A DNA stretch of 64,000 bases from Saccharothrix syringae. Lineage in GTDB: Bacteria > Actinomycetota > Actinomycetes > Mycobacteriales > Pseudonocardiaceae. Below, in pieces: positions 38,856 through 47,911 of this stretch. Positions within the stretch are counted from its first letter, which is position 1, and every line of letters starts with the position of its first letter. A model generated the notes under the pieces. It searched no databases, was not told the origin of the DNA, and saw only the letters and a program-made list of their open reading frames with translations. The stretch lies in assembly GCF_009498035.1 (NCBI RefSeq), contig NZ_CP034550.1, positions 682,001-746,000 of the forward strand, in the 5' to 3' direction. Position numbers and translations under genes: made by a program.

Positions 38856-40508
38856 ATGAGCCGGTTCGTGGACACGATGGTGGCAACCGCCGCGGGCGCC
38901 CTGGGGCGAGCGCGTGGCATGACCACGGGGGAGCCGGGCGACCCGGTCCGCCGGTCGTGGCTGGAGGTGCACGAGCGCGCCACCCGCGCGGCGGGCGCGC
39001 TCGTGGCCGGCGGCGTGGCGCGCGGCGACTCGATCGCCGTCCTCGCGGGCGACCCGGCGGCCATCGCGCCGACCGTGCAGGCGGTCTGGCTCGCGGGCGC
39101 GAGCACGACCATGCTGCACCAGCCCACCGCCCGCACCGACCTCGCCGAGTGGGCCGAGGACACCCTGCGCGTGCTGAACATGATCGACGCCAAGCTGGTG
39201 CTGCTCGGCGCCCCGTTCGACGCGCTGGCGGGCGTGCTGGAGCAGCACGGCGTGGCCTACCGCAGGCTGGAGGAGCTGGACGGCGACCCGCTGCCCGCGC
39301 CGGTCGAGGTCGACGAGGACCTGCCCGCCCTGCTCCAGCTCACCAGCGGCTCCACCGCCGACCCGAAGGCCGTCCGCATCACCCACGGCAACCTGTGGTC
39401 CAACGCCACCGCCATGCGCACCGCGGCCGCGCTCGACCCGGAGTCCGACGTGATGGTGTCGTGGCTGCCGCTGTTCCACGACATGGGCATGGTCGGCTTC
39501 CTGACCGTGCCCATGCTGTTCGGCATCGACCTGGTCAAGGTCACCCCCGCCGACTTCCTGGCCCGCCCGACCCTGTGGCCGGACCTGATCAGCCGCTACG
39601 GCGGCACCATCACCGCCGCGCCGAACTTCGCCTACGCCATCGTCGCCCGCCGCACCCGCAACGTCGACGACGGCGCGTTCGACCTGTCCAGGCTCCGCAT
39701 CGCGCTCAACGGCGCCGAGCCCATCGACCCGGCCGCGGTGCGGGCGTTCACCGACGAGGGCGCGCGGTTCGGCCTGCGCCCGGAGTGCGTGCTGTGCGCC
39801 TACGGCATGGCCGAGACCGCGCTGGGCGTGGCCTTCGCACCGGTGTTCACCGGCATGGCCGTGGACGTGGTCGACCCCGAGGAGCTGGAGGCGGGCAAGC
39901 ACGCCGTGCCGGTCGACCCCGGGCACCCCAACGCGCGGGCGTTCCCGCTGCTCGGCCCGCCGCTGCCGGGCCTGGAGGTGCAGGTCGTGGACGAGGCCGG
40001 CGCGGTGCTCGGGGAGCGGCGCGTCGGCCGGCTGCGGGTGCGCGGCGAGGCCGTGACCCCGGGCTACCTCACCGTGGACGGCCCGGTGGCCACCCGGGAC
40101 GCCGAGGGCTGGCTCGACACCGGCGACGAGGGCTACCTGGTCGACGGGCAGGTCGTGGTCTGCGGGCGCCGCAAGGACGTGATCATCATGGGCGGCCGCA
40201 ACATCTACCCGACCGACATCGAGCGCGCCGCCACCTCGGTCGAGGGCGTGCGCGCGGGCAACGCGGTGGCGGTGCGGCTGGACGCGGGCACCCGGCGCGA
40301 GCGGTTCGCCGTGGTGGTCGAGTCCAGGCTCGCCGGCGACGACGAGGCGGTGCGCGCCCTGTCCAAGGAGGTCGGCGCGCGGGTCGTGGACGCGGTCGGG
40401 CTGCGGCCGTTCTCGGTGGTCGTGCTCAAGCCGGGCAGCCTGCCCAAGACCCCGTCGGGCAAGCTGCGCCGCGCCGCCGCGGCGTCCCTGGTGCCCGCCG
40501 CCGGGTGA
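38856..40508 (+). CDS. Fatty acyl-AMP ligase-like enzyme (Pks16/FadD type)
   Basis: 550-aa adenylate-forming enzyme. Motifs in order: LTSGSTADPKAVRITHGNL (ATP loop), YGMAETALGV, GWLDTGDEGYLVDG, GRRKDVIIMGGRNIYPTDIE and the C-terminal catalytic Lys in KTPSGKLRR. It sits exactly where M. tuberculosis has Rv1013 (pks16), an acyl-AMP-ligase-like protein. No polyketide synthase or carrier protein is encoded nearby, so the acyl acceptor is unknown. ATG 38856. Its stop overlaps the start of the DUF3626 gene, implying a joint job. Confidence 0.9.
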   Translation: MSRFVDTMVATAAGALGRARGMTTGEPGDPVRRSWLEVHERATRAAGALVAGGVARGDSIAVLAGDPAAIAPTVQAVWLAGASTTMLHQPTARTDLAEWAEDTLRVLNMIDAKLVLLGAPFDALAGVLEQHGVAYRRLEELDGDPLPAPVEVDEDLPALLQLTSGSTADPKAVRITHGNLWSNATAMRTAAALDPESDVMVSWLPLFHDMGMVGFLTVPMLFGIDLVKVTPADFLARPTLWPDLISRYGGTITAAPNFAYAIVARRTRNVDDGAFDLSRLRIALNGAEPIDPAAVRAFTDEGARFGLRPECVLCAYGMAETALGVAFAPVFTGMAVDVVDPEELEAGKHAVPVDPGHPNARAFPLLGPPLPGLEVQVVDEAGAVLGERRVGRLRVRGEAVTPGYLTVDGPVATRDAEGWLDTGDEGYLVDGQVVVCGRRKDVIIMGGRNIYPTDIERAATSVEGVRAGNAVAVRLDAGTRRERFAVVVESRLAGDDEAVRALSKEVGARVVDAVGLRPFSVVVLKPGSLPKTPSGKLRRAAAASLVPAAG

Positions 40509-41329
40509 CGCCGGCCGAGCGGGCGCTCGCCCACGTGGCGGCGCGGTCGGCGGGCCCGCCCCTCGACCGCGCCCTGCGCGTGACGCTCCACTTCCACCCC
40601 GAGCGGGTGGTGCCGGGCCTGGTCGAGACGGGCGCGTACGCGTCCCAGTTCGTCACCGGCACGGGCAACGGCGGGCTGACCGCGTTCCCGGGCGGGGACC
40701 GGTGGCGCTGGGAGAGCCGCATGTTCGGCGGCGCCTACGACGACGCGCCGGCGCACGAGCGGCCGGTCTACGGCGGGCTCGACATCCGGCGGAGCCCGTA
40801 CGGTGCGTCGCCGCGCTTCGGCTCGTCACACCTCCGATTGCGCCCGGAGGTGTTGGAGCGCACCACTTTCTGCTACCCCGACAGCGTCGAGGAGCCGGAG
40901 CTGTTCGGGGTGGCCGACCGGATGTCCCTGGTCGAGGTCGCCCTCGCCGACGACCGGGACGCGCTGGACGACTACGTCGAGGCCCACGTCCACGGCCGGG
41001 TGGCGGTGGCGGCCGACGTCGAGGCGCTGGTGCTCGACCCGTCCTACCGCGGCACGCCCGTCGAGGCGGCCGCGCGGCGCCTGCCCTGCGCGGTCGAGTG
41101 GCACCCGGGCTTCCGCCTGCACGTCGACGAGCTGCGCCGCCACCCCGACTACCGCGGGCCCCGGTTCACCGCGCTGGGGGAGGAGGTCGCGGTGGAGGGG
41201 TGGCTCACGCCCGAGGTGATCGGGAGCCGCGCGGGCGACTACGAGGCCCAGGACCTGAAGAGGGTCTGGCACCTGCTCGCCCGGTTCGGGCGCGTGGCGG
41301 ACGACGGCCCCGGTGGCGTCGACCGGTGA
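40505..41329 (+). CDS. DUF3626 family protein
   Basis: 274-aa soluble protein starting at GTG 40505 within the ligase stop (GTGA). Recognised by VTLHFHPERVVPG, YASQFVTGTGNGGLTAFPGG and RPVYGGLDIRRSPYGASPRFGSSHLRL, followed by TTFCYPDSVEEP, all typical of DUF3626. The pattern of conserved His, Arg, Ser and Gly recalls ADP-ribosyltransferase-like folds, but that is a guess. No function is known to me. Coupling to the acyl-AMP ligase is notable. Confidence 0.85.
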   Translation: MTPAERALAHVAARSAGPPLDRALRVTLHFHPERVVPGLVETGAYASQFVTGTGNGGLTAFPGGDRWRWESRMFGGAYDDAPAHERPVYGGLDIRRSPYGASPRFGSSHLRLRPEVLERTTFCYPDSVEEPELFGVADRMSLVEVALADDRDALDDYVEAHVHGRVAVAADVEALVLDPSYRGTPVEAAARRLPCAVEWHPGFRLHVDELRRHPDYRGPRFTALGEEVAVEGWLTPEVIGSRAGDYEAQDLKRVWHLLARFGRVADDGPGGVDR

Positions 41330-41345
41330 TCGGCGGGGTGGGGCC

Positions 41346-41560
41346 ATGACGCCGACCGGGATCCGCCCCGCCCGGCCGGGGGACCTGCCCGCCGTCGCCG
41401 GGCCGCGGTGGGCGCGGGAGAGCCGCGGCGCCGTCCCGACGGCCCCGGAGGGGTTCGCGCCCCGCTGCTCGGCGTGGGTGGGCGAGAACCGGGCGGCGCA
41501 CCGGTGCACGGTCGCGGTCCGCGGCGGCCGGGTCGTCGGCACGGCCTGGTCGGCGCACCC
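41346..41560 (+). pseudogene. Truncated GNAT acetyltransferase
   Basis: ATG 41346 opens an N-terminal GNAT half: TGIRPARPGDLPAVAGPRWA, then FAPRCSAWVGENRAAHRCTV and AVRGGRVVGTAW, the first beta strands and the helix of the fold. The acetyl-CoA-binding half (R/QxxGxG/A) is missing; after VVGTAW the frame runs into a short GC-rich repeat block (41560-41610) and then antisense into pth. A 3' deletion probably accompanied the repeat. Confidence 0.65.
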
Positions 41561-41608
41561 CGCTCGGCGCGCCCGCGTTCAGCGCGCCCGCGGTTCAGCC
41601 CACCCCGC

Positions 41609-42178
41609 TCAGTGCACCTTGTTCTGGGCGCCTTCCAGCCCCAGCTCCAGCAGCGCCTCGACCGCGTCGGCCGTGCGGTCCAGCTCGAAGGCCAGCTCCT
41701 TGCGCTCGACCGCGGAGAAGTCGCGCAGCACGTAGTCGGCCGGGTCCATCCGGCCCGGCGGCCGGTCGATGCCGAAGCGCACCCGGTGGTAGTCCTTGGT
41801 GCCCAGCGACTTGGTGATCGACCGCAGCCCGTTGTGCCCGTTCTCCCCGCCGCCGAGCTTGAGGCGCACCGTGCCGAACGGCAGGTCCAGCTCGTCGTGC
41901 ACCACGACGATCGACGCGGGCGGCACCTTGTAGAACTTCGCGGTGCCCGCCACGGGCCCGCCGGAGGTGTTCATGTAGCCGCGCGGCTTGGCGAGCACGA
42001 CCCGGCGGCCGGCCAGCCGGCCCTCGACCACCTCCGCGCCGCCCTTGTGGGCCTTGAACCGGCCGCCCACGCGGTCGGCGAGCACGTCCAGCACCAGGAA
42101 GCCCACGTTGTGCCGGTTGCCCTCGTACTTGGGGCCGGGGTTGCCCAACCCCACGACCAGGTGCAGCTCATCGGCCAC
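41609..42178 (-). CDS. pth: Peptidyl-tRNA hydrolase
   Basis: 189-aa monomeric enzyme releasing tRNA from peptidyl-tRNAs dropped by ribosomes. [20 protein letters not shown] contains catalytic His and the Asn of the active site; [11 protein letters not shown] and [12 protein letters not shown] are further signatures. GTG 42178 is chosen: an AGGAG lies ten bases upstream and the start overlaps the stop of the small DivIVA-repeat gene by 11 bases; a TTG seven codons earlier is less likely. The coupling to a DivIVA-repeat gene is unusual. The stop (CACTGAGCG) is embedded in a short repeat. Confidence 0.95.
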   Translation of the reverse strand: MADELHLVVGLGNPGPKYEGNRHNVGFLVLDVLADRVGGRFKAHKGGAEVVEGRLAGRRVVLAKPRGYMNTSGGPVAGTAKFYKVPPASIVVVHDELDLPFGTVRLKLGGGENGHNGLRSITKSLGTKDYHRVRFGIDRPPGRMDPADYVLRDFSAVERKELAFELDRTADAVEALLELGLEGAQNKVH

Positions 42179-42680
42179 GGAACCGCAACTCCTGCTCAAG
42201 CTCGTCCAACAGGGCGTCGACCTCGCGCACCCGGTACCCGCGCCGCAGGCCCGACGTGGTGCTGAACCGGGTGTGGCGGACCTCGCCGGAGGTCATCCGG
42301 CCCCGGCCGTCCAGCGTGGCGGCGGCCCGGCCGAGGAACGCGTCGACCTCGCCGCGATCGTAGCCCCCCGCCGCCCGGGGCAGCTTCACCGCCAGCAGGG
42401 CGTCCCCGGTCTGCAGGGTCGTCGGCGGCACGTGGCCCGCGCGCAGCTGGTGCTCCAGGGCCGCCAGGAAGTCGTCCACGGCGCGCTGGTCGTAGCCGCC
42501 GGGCACCTCGTTGAACACGACCGCGCGCACCTGGTCGGGCAGCAGCGGGGTGCGCCCGGCCAGCGCGTCGGCGATGCGCAGGGCGAACGCGTCGACCTGC
42601 GCGGGGTCGTAGCCGCGGCCCCGCTTGTGCGGGAACCGCATCCGCCGCACCTGCGCCGGGCTGAGGTACGGGAACGGCAC
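42168..42680 (-). CDS. Small DivIVA-domain repeat protein, four repeats
   Basis: 170-aa paralogue of the protein at 37382, with four modules: [40 protein letters not shown], a diverged third ([20 protein letters not shown]) and [20 protein letters not shown]. Each ends in a VDaFL-like helix. No linker, no coiled coil, no membrane helix. GTG 42680. Its 3' end overlaps pth. The two paralogues flank the acyl-AMP ligase/DUF3626 pair, suggesting duplication followed by insertion, or a conserved functional cluster. Confidence 0.85.
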   Translation of the reverse strand: MPFPYLSPAQVRRMRFPHKRGRGYDPAQVDAFALRIADALAGRTPLLPDQVRAVVFNEVPGGYDQRAVDDFLAALEHQLRAGHVPPTTLQTGDALLAVKLPRAAGGYDRGEVDAFLGRAAATLDGRGRMTSGEVRHTRFSTTSGLRRGYRVREVDALLDELEQELRFRGR

Positions 42681-42738
42681 GCCACCCCAGCCGTGAGGCG
42701 GGGGAGGCGTGCCGTCCGAACTGCCCGACGTGATGGGC

Positions 42739-43356
42739 TCAGCCTTCTTCGGTGGCCTCGACGACGTCGCCCTGGGCGGGCTGCTCGGCGGTGTCGCCCT
42801 CCAGCTCCGCGGCGCTCGGCGCGGCGCCGACGGCCAGGACCAGCGCCTCGGCGTCGCCGGCCAGGGTGACGCCCTGCGGCAGCTGCAGGTCGGAGGCGTG
42901 CACCTGGGTGCCCGCCTCGGCGCCCTCGACGGACAGCTCGACCTGCTCGGGGATGTGCAGGGCCTCGGCCTCCACCTGGATGGTGGTCAGGTCCTGCGTG
43001 ACCAGCGTGCCCGAGGCGGGCTCGCCGGTGACGAGCACGGGCACCTCGACGGTGACCTTCTCGCCCCGCTGCACCAGCAGCAGGTCGACGTGCTCGATGT
43101 AGTTCTTGATGGGGTGCGTGGTGACGGTCTTGGTCAGCGCGAGTTCGCTGGCGTTGTCGATGTCCAGCGTGAGAACTGCGTTCTGACCGTGCTCACGGAC
43201 GACACGGGCGAACTCGAGCGCCGGCAGGGCCAGGTGCTTCGGGTCGGAACCGTGGCCGTAGAGCACCGCGGGGATCTTGCCGGCGCGGCGGGTGCGGCGG
43301 GCGGCGCCCTTGCCGAACTCGGTGCGCTGCTCTGCGGCGAGACGGACCTCGGACAC
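42739..43356 (-). CDS. rplY: 50S ribosomal protein L25 (CTC type)
   Basis: 205-aa L25/CTC, which binds 5S rRNA. N-terminal L25 domain with [23 protein letters not shown] (5S rRNA contact) and [12 protein letters not shown]-terminal TL5 domain about 97-190 with [19 protein letters not shown]. An acidic tail of about 30 residues follows. GTG 43356. With pth and the DivIVA-repeat gene it forms a minus-strand run. Confidence 0.95.
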   Translation of the reverse strand: MSEVRLAAEQRTEFGKGAARRTRRAGKIPAVLYGHGSDPKHLALPALEFARVVREHGQNAVLTLDIDNASELALTKTVTTHPIKNYIEHVDLLLVQRGEKVTVEVPVLVTGEPASGTLVTQDLTTIQVEAEALHIPEQVELSVEGAEAGTQVHASDLQLPQGVTLAGDAEALVLAVGAAPSAAELEGDTAEQPAQGDVVEATEEG

Positions 43357-43766
43357 GGTGGGGCTCTCCTAACGGTCTGGCCTTTGTACGTCGGGCGGGG
43401 TGCGAAGCGGGCTGTCGGCCTTCGACGGCGGGCGGCGCGGAGGGTGGACACGCGCGGCATCACGACACCGCCGCGTCGATCACGCCGAGCATGGAGCTCG
43501 CCCTCGCCGAGGCAACCCGACCAGTGTAGGCCGGGCGCCTGGCGCGGCCCAACCGGGGGCACTTCCCGGTCGGGTGGTTCGGCAAACGCGCAGGTCGGGA
43601 CACGCTGCGTGGAATTAATGTCCGAAATGGCCGATTGCCCTGCGTCAACCGGGTGATGAGCCGATCGGGTGGTGGATCGTCACCCTCCAGGGGTAGCCGA
43701 AGGGGCGACCGGCCTCGACCGCGAGGTTCGGGGACACACGATCCGGTGAGTTCAGGAAGGAACGGC
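43357..43766. other. Divergent intergenic region, no gene seen
   Basis: 410 bases between the divergent rplY and TM-helix genes. I find no convincing small gene, RNA or repeat. It should hold both promoters; a relatively AT-rich patch (GGAATTAATGTCCGAAATGG, about 43611-43630) is the best promoter area. M. tuberculosis has the lipoprotein gene lpqT near this point, absent here. Confidence 0.5.
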
Positions 43767-44606
43767 ATGTCGTCAACGACACTCGCCGCCGTCGACCTCG
43801 GCCAGGGCGTCTCGGACGCCTGGCGGGCGGTGATCACCTTCGTGCCCAGGTTGGTCGGCTTCCTGCTGATCCTGCTGATCGGGTGGTTCGTGGCCAAGGC
43901 CCTGGCCAAGGTCGTGGACAAGGTGCTGGAGCGCGTCGGGTTCGACCGGGTGGTCGAGCGCGGCGGGGTCAAGCAGGCGCTGGCCCGCTCCGAGTACGAC
44001 GCCTCCGACGTCATCGCCAGGCTCGTCTACTACGCCGTGCTGCTGATCACGCTGCAGGTCGCGTTCGGCGTGTGGGGCCCGAACCCCGTCTCCGCCCTGC
44101 TCACCGGCATCGTGGCCTGGCTGCCGCGCGCCGCCGTGGCCGTCGTGATCGTCGTCGTGGCGGCCGCGATCGCCAAGGCGGTCAAGGAGCTGGTGGGCAG
44201 CGCCCTGGGCGGCCTGTCCTACGGCCGGGTCGTGGCCAACGCGGCGTCGATCTTCATCATCGGCCTCGGGGTGATCGCCGCGCTCAACCAGATCGGCGTC
44301 GCCACCACCGTGACGACCCCGGTGCTGATCACCGTCCTGGCCACCCTCGGCGGCATCGCCGTGATCGGCGTCGGCGGCGGCCTGGTCCGCCCGATGCAGC
44401 AGCGCTGGGAGCGCTGGCTGAGCCGCGCCGAGACCGAGATCCCGCAGGCCAGGGCCCACGCGGAGGCGTACCGGCGCGGCCGCGAGGACGCCCACCGGGC
44501 CACCACCGCGCCGAACCCCGCCGACGCCCCGACCCAGCACATCCCGGCGACCGGCCGGATGACGGGCGACCTGCCGACCGCCGGCGGTCCCGCCCGCGAC
44601 CTCTGA
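43767..44606 (+). CDS. Conserved TM-helix (CmpX/MscS-like) membrane protein
   Basis: 279-aa membrane protein with five hydrophobic segments (about 22-46, 88-108, 117-140, 160-180, 190-212). The repeat LVGFLLILLIGWFVAKALAKVVDKVLERVGFD is the conserved TM_helix repeat of CmpX-type putative channels related to MscS; the last helices (LATLGGIAVIGVGGGLV) are Gly-rich like the MscS pore helix. The cytoplasmic C-terminus is Arg/Ala/Pro-rich without an MscS beta domain. ATG 43767 with AGGAAGGA upstream. Possibly tension- or osmolarity-related. Confidence 0.82.
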   Translation: MSSTTLAAVDLGQGVSDAWRAVITFVPRLVGFLLILLIGWFVAKALAKVVDKVLERVGFDRVVERGGVKQALARSEYDASDVIARLVYYAVLLITLQVAFGVWGPNPVSALLTGIVAWLPRAAVAVVIVVVAAAIAKAVKELVGSALGGLSYGRVVANAASIFIIGLGVIAALNQIGVATTVTTPVLITVLATLGGIAVIGVGGGLVRPMQQRWERWLSRAETEIPQARAHAEAYRRGREDAHRATTAPNPADAPTQHIPATGRMTGDLPTAGGPARDL

Positions 44607-44710
44607 CCACCCGTGCACCGCACGGGTGGACCGGAAGGACCGACTGCACTCGACCCGCACGCACGGCCGGCCCCGGGGGCCGGCGCGGGGGGAGGAATGA
44701 CGGACAGCTC

Positions 44711-45316
44711 ATGACCAACGTCCTGGAACGCGCCACCCACTGGCACCACCGCGAGGTCCTCGACCCGAACGGCGACAAGATCGGCACCGTCGAGCAGGTG
44801 TGGTTCGCCGACGACGACAGCGGCCCCGGCCGGGTGTCGGTCAACACCGGCCTGTTCGGGCTGCGGCGGTCGTTCCTGCCGATCCGGGGGCTGACCGAGG
44901 GGCCCGGCGGCGAGCTGCGCACGCCCTACCGCGAGGACCAGGTGAAGGACGCGCCGAACGTGGACGCCTCCGACGACCACCTCGACAGCGACGAGGAGCG
45001 GCGGCTCTACGACCACTACGGCCTGGGCGCCGGGCAGCGGCAGGCCGGCACGACCGACCACGGGACCGCCCGCCACGCGGCTCGCGACACGGCTCGTGAC
45101 ACGGTCGCCCGCCACCGCGCGGACCACGCCACGACCCGCTCGGAGGAGCACCCGCGGGTGGGCGCCGAGCGGCGCGAGGCGGGCCGGGCCCGGCTGCGCG
45201 AGTACGCGGTGACCGGCACCGAGCAGGTGCCCGGCCCGGCCACCCCCGAGGCCGGGCACGAGGTGACGCCGCGCGAGGAGCGCACCGACACCGACGCCTC
45301 CCGCCACGGGCGCTGA
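44711..45316 (+). CDS. PRC-barrel domain protein
   Basis: 201-aa soluble protein. PRC-barrel at about 8-80 (REVLDPNGDKIGTVEQVWFADD, RRSFLPIRGLTEG). After a His/Thr/Arg-rich spacer, RLREYAVTGTEQV and EVTPREERTDTDAS look like a shortened YsnF/DUF2382 region, often joined to PRC domains in stress proteins. ATG 44711. The nearby GGAGGA (44691) is closer to ATG 44697, which opens only a five-codon frame whose stop overlaps the real start, so reinitiation may be used. Followed by a strong hairpin. Confidence 0.82.
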   Translation: MTNVLERATHWHHREVLDPNGDKIGTVEQVWFADDDSGPGRVSVNTGLFGLRRSFLPIRGLTEGPGGELRTPYREDQVKDAPNVDASDDHLDSDEERRLYDHYGLGAGQRQAGTTDHGTARHAARDTARDTVARHRADHATTRSEEHPRVGAERREAGRARLREYAVTGTEQVPGPATPEAGHEVTPREERTDTDASRHGR

Positions 45317-45329
45317 CACCCCGCACGAC

Positions 45330-45365
45330 GAGGGGCCCCGACCGCACCCGCGGCCGGGGCCCCTC
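45330..45365. terminator. Bidirectional terminator between PRC-barrel gene and prs
   Basis: Perfect 11-bp stem GAGGGGCCCCG / CGGGGCCCCTC (45330-45340 with 45355-45365) and a 14-base loop, centred between convergent stop codons. Confidence 0.92.
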
Positions 45366-45380
45366 CGCGTCGGGCGGGCG

Positions 45381-46364
45381 TCAGGCGTTGCCGTCGAACA
45401 GCGAGGTCACCGAGCCGTCCTCGAAGACCTCCTGGATCACGCGCGCCAGCAGCGGCGCGATCGGCAGCACCGTCATCGCCTCGAACCGCTTCTCGGCCGG
45501 GATCGGCAGCGTGTCGGTGAACACCACCTCACGCGCGCCGCACTCCTGCAACCGCTCCACCGCCGGGCCCGACAGGACCGGGTGGGTCGCCGCGATGACC
45601 ACGTCGGACGCGCCCTCGGCGAGCAGCTGCTCGACCGCCTTGGTGATGGTGCCGCCGGTGTCGATCATGTCGTCGATCACCACGCACAGGCGGTCCCGCA
45701 CCTGGCCGACCACGCGGTTGGCCACGACCTCGTTCGGGCGCAGCGGGTCGCGCGTCTTGTGGATGAACGCGATGGGCGCGCCGCCCAGGGTGTCCGCCCA
45801 CTTCTCGGCCAGCTTGGTGCGGCCCGCGTCCGGCGAGACCACGGTCAGCTCCTGGCCCGCGTACTTGTTGCGGATGTGCTCGGCGAGCAGCGGCATGGCC
45901 CACAGGTGGTCCACCGGGCCGTCGAAGAAGCCCTGGATCTGCGCGGTGTGCAGGTCGACGGCCACCAGCCGGTCGGCGCCCGCGGTCTTGAACAGGTCCG
46001 CCACCAGGCGGGCGGAGATCGGCTCGCGGCCGCGGTGCTTCTTGTCCTGCCGCGCGTACGGGTAGAACGGCATGATCACGGTGATCCGCTTGGCGGAGGC
46101 GCGCTTGAGCGCGTCCACCATGATCAGCTGCTCCATCAGCCACTGGTTGATGGGCGCGCAGTGCGACTGGACCACGAACGCGTCGCAGCCGCGCACGCTC
46201 TCCTCGAAGCGCACGAAGATCTCGCCGTTGGCGAAGTCGTACGCCGACTGCGGGGTGACCGACACGTTCAGGTGCTTGGCCACCTGCTCGGTCAGCTCGG
46301 GATAGGCCCGCCCCCCGAACAGCATCAGGTTCTTCTTCGGCGTCCCGGCCATCGTGGGGTTCAC
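45381..46364 (-). CDS. prs: Ribose-phosphate pyrophosphokinase
   Basis: 327-aa PRPP synthase supplying nucleotide, His, Trp and decaprenylphosphoryl-arabinose pathways. Motifs: ANGEIFVRFEESVRG, MPFYPYARQDKKHRGREPIS (ATP/flexible loop), VDLHTAQIQGFFD, PDAGRTKLAEKWA and the PRPP loop VVIDDMIDTGGT. GTG 46364 lies one base after the glmU stop, with AAGGG upstream inside glmU, so the genes are coupled, as in many bacteria. Confidence 0.97.
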   Translation of the reverse strand: MNPTMAGTPKKNLMLFGGRAYPELTEQVAKHLNVSVTPQSAYDFANGEIFVRFEESVRGCDAFVVQSHCAPINQWLMEQLIMVDALKRASAKRITVIMPFYPYARQDKKHRGREPISARLVADLFKTAGADRLVAVDLHTAQIQGFFDGPVDHLWAMPLLAEHIRNKYAGQELTVVSPDAGRTKLAEKWADTLGGAPIAFIHKTRDPLRPNEVVANRVVGQVRDRLCVVIDDMIDTGGTITKAVEQLLAEGASDVVIAATHPVLSGPAVERLQECGAREVVFTDTLPIPAEKRFEAMTVLPIAPLLARVIQEVFEDGSVTSLFDGNA

Positions 46365-46365
46365 G

Positions 46366-47844
46366 TCAGCGCCCTTCTTCGGTTGTGCCTGCATTCTCGG
46401 GCGTGGAGGCGCGTTCCGCCGCCTCGGCGGCGGCCGTGCCCGGCCGCCGGGAGACCACCCAGCCCGCGAAGTTCCGCTGCGGGCCGCCGGAGACCGCCAG
46501 GGCCCCCGGCGGCACGTCCCGCCGCACCACGGTCCCGGCGCCGGTGTACGCGCCGTCCCCCACGGTCACCGGCGCGACGAACATGTTGTCCGAGCCGGTG
46601 CGGCAGTAGGACCCGATCGTGGTGCGGTGCTTGTTCACCCCGTCGTAGTTCACCGTGACGCTCGCCGCGCCGATGTTGGAGTGCTCGCCGATGGTGGCGT
46701 CGCCGATGTAGCTCAGGTGCGGCACCTTGGAGCCGGTGCCGATGTCGGAGTTCTTGACCTCGACGAACGCGCCGATCTTGCCGTCGGCGCCCAGCCGCGT
46801 GCCCGGCCGGAGGAACGCGAACGGCCCCACGGACGCGCCCGCGCCGACCTCCGCGCCGGTGCCGTGCGTGCGCACCACGGACGCGCCCGCGCCGACCACG
46901 CACCCGCTCAGCGTGGTGTCCGGGCCGATCACCGCGCCCTCGCCGACCACGGTGCCCGCGCGCAGCTGCACGCCGGGCTCGACCAGCACGTCCCGGCCCA
47001 GCCGCACGTCCGCGTCGAGCCAGGTGGTGGCCGGGTCGACCACGGTCGCGCCCGCGCGCATCGCGGCCTCGACCAGGCGCCGGTTCAGTTCCGCGCCCAG
47101 GCGCGCCAGCTGCACCCGGTCGTTGACGCCCTCGACCAGCCACGGGTCGGCGGTGACGAGCGCGCCCACGCGCCCGCCATCCGAGCGCGCGATGGCCAGC
47201 ACGTCGGTCAGGTACAGCTCGCCCTGGGCGTTGTCGGTGGACAGCCGGGAGAGCCCGTCGCGCAGCACGGCCGCGTCGAACGCGTACACGCCCGAGTTGA
47301 CCTCCGCGATCGCGAGCTGCTCCGCGGTGGCGTCCTTCTGCTCGACGATGGCCTCGACCTCGCCGGAGGCCGACCGCACGATCCGCCCGTACCCGGTGGG
47401 GTCGGCCACCCGGGCGGTCAGCACGGTCACCGCGTTGCCCTTCGCGCCGTGCTCGGCGAGCAGCGCGCGCAGGGTCCCGGAGTCGAGCAGCGGGGTGTCG
47501 CCGTAGGTCACCACGACCGTGCCGCCGAGGTCGGCGGGCAGCTCGGCCAGGCCGCAGCCGACCGCGTGCCCGGTGCCCTTCCGCTCCTCCTGCACCGCGG
47601 TGGTGACCTTGCGGTCCAGCGCGGCGGACAGCGAGTCCAGGTGCTCGGTCACGGCCGCGCGGCCGTGGCCGACCACGACGGCCAGGTGGTCCGGATCGGT
47701 CCCCGCGGCCGCGCGCACCGCGTGCTCCACGAGGGAGCGGCCGGCGATGCGGTGCAGGACCTTGGGGGTGGCTGAGCGCATGCGGGTGCCTTCACCCGCC
47801 GCGAGGACGATCGTGCTGACCGGGGTGGGGACACCCTCTAGCAT
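46366..47844 (-). CDS. glmU: Bifunctional GlmU: GlcN-1-P acetyltransferase / GlcNAc-1-P uridylyltransferase
   Basis: 492-aa enzyme making UDP-GlcNAc for peptidoglycan. N-terminal pyrophosphorylase: [38 protein letters not shown]-terminal left-handed beta-helix from about 255 with hexapeptide repeats ([19 protein letters not shown] onward) and acetyl-CoA-site [13 protein letters not shown] near 385. A short Ala/Glu-rich tail ends the protein. First gene of glmU-prs. Confidence 0.97.
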   Translation of the reverse strand: MLEGVPTPVSTIVLAAGEGTRMRSATPKVLHRIAGRSLVEHAVRAAAGTDPDHLAVVVGHGRAAVTEHLDSLSAALDRKVTTAVQEERKGTGHAVGCGLAELPADLGGTVVVTYGDTPLLDSGTLRALLAEHGAKGNAVTVLTARVADPTGYGRIVRSASGEVEAIVEQKDATAEQLAIAEVNSGVYAFDAAVLRDGLSRLSTDNAQGELYLTDVLAIARSDGGRVGALVTADPWLVEGVNDRVQLARLGAELNRRLVEAAMRAGATVVDPATTWLDADVRLGRDVLVEPGVQLRAGTVVGEGAVIGPDTTLSGCVVGAGASVVRTHGTGAEVGAGASVGPFAFLRPGTRLGADGKIGAFVEVKNSDIGTGSKVPHLSYIGDATIGEHSNIGAASVTVNYDGVNKHRTTIGSYCRTGSDNMFVAPVTVGDGAYTGAGTVVRRDVPPGALAVSGGPQRNFAGWVVSRRPGTAAAEAAERASTPENAGTTEEGR

Positions 47845-47911
47845 CAGCGCTCTCCCTAGCTAGGTGCGTGCCTTGCAGCGGGAGGGCCTGGCGTCCCGCC
47901 AGGTGCTGATA

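Noticed and set aside
38856..40508. A polyketide or siderophore biosynthetic cluster around the acyl-AMP ligase
   Set aside because: No synthase, carrier protein, thioesterase or tailoring gene within several kilobases; neighbours are housekeeping genes.
44697..44714. Five-codon frame (MTDSS) with a good ribosome site just before the PRC-barrel gene
   Set aside because: Too short to call a gene; mentioned only as a possible reinitiation feature.
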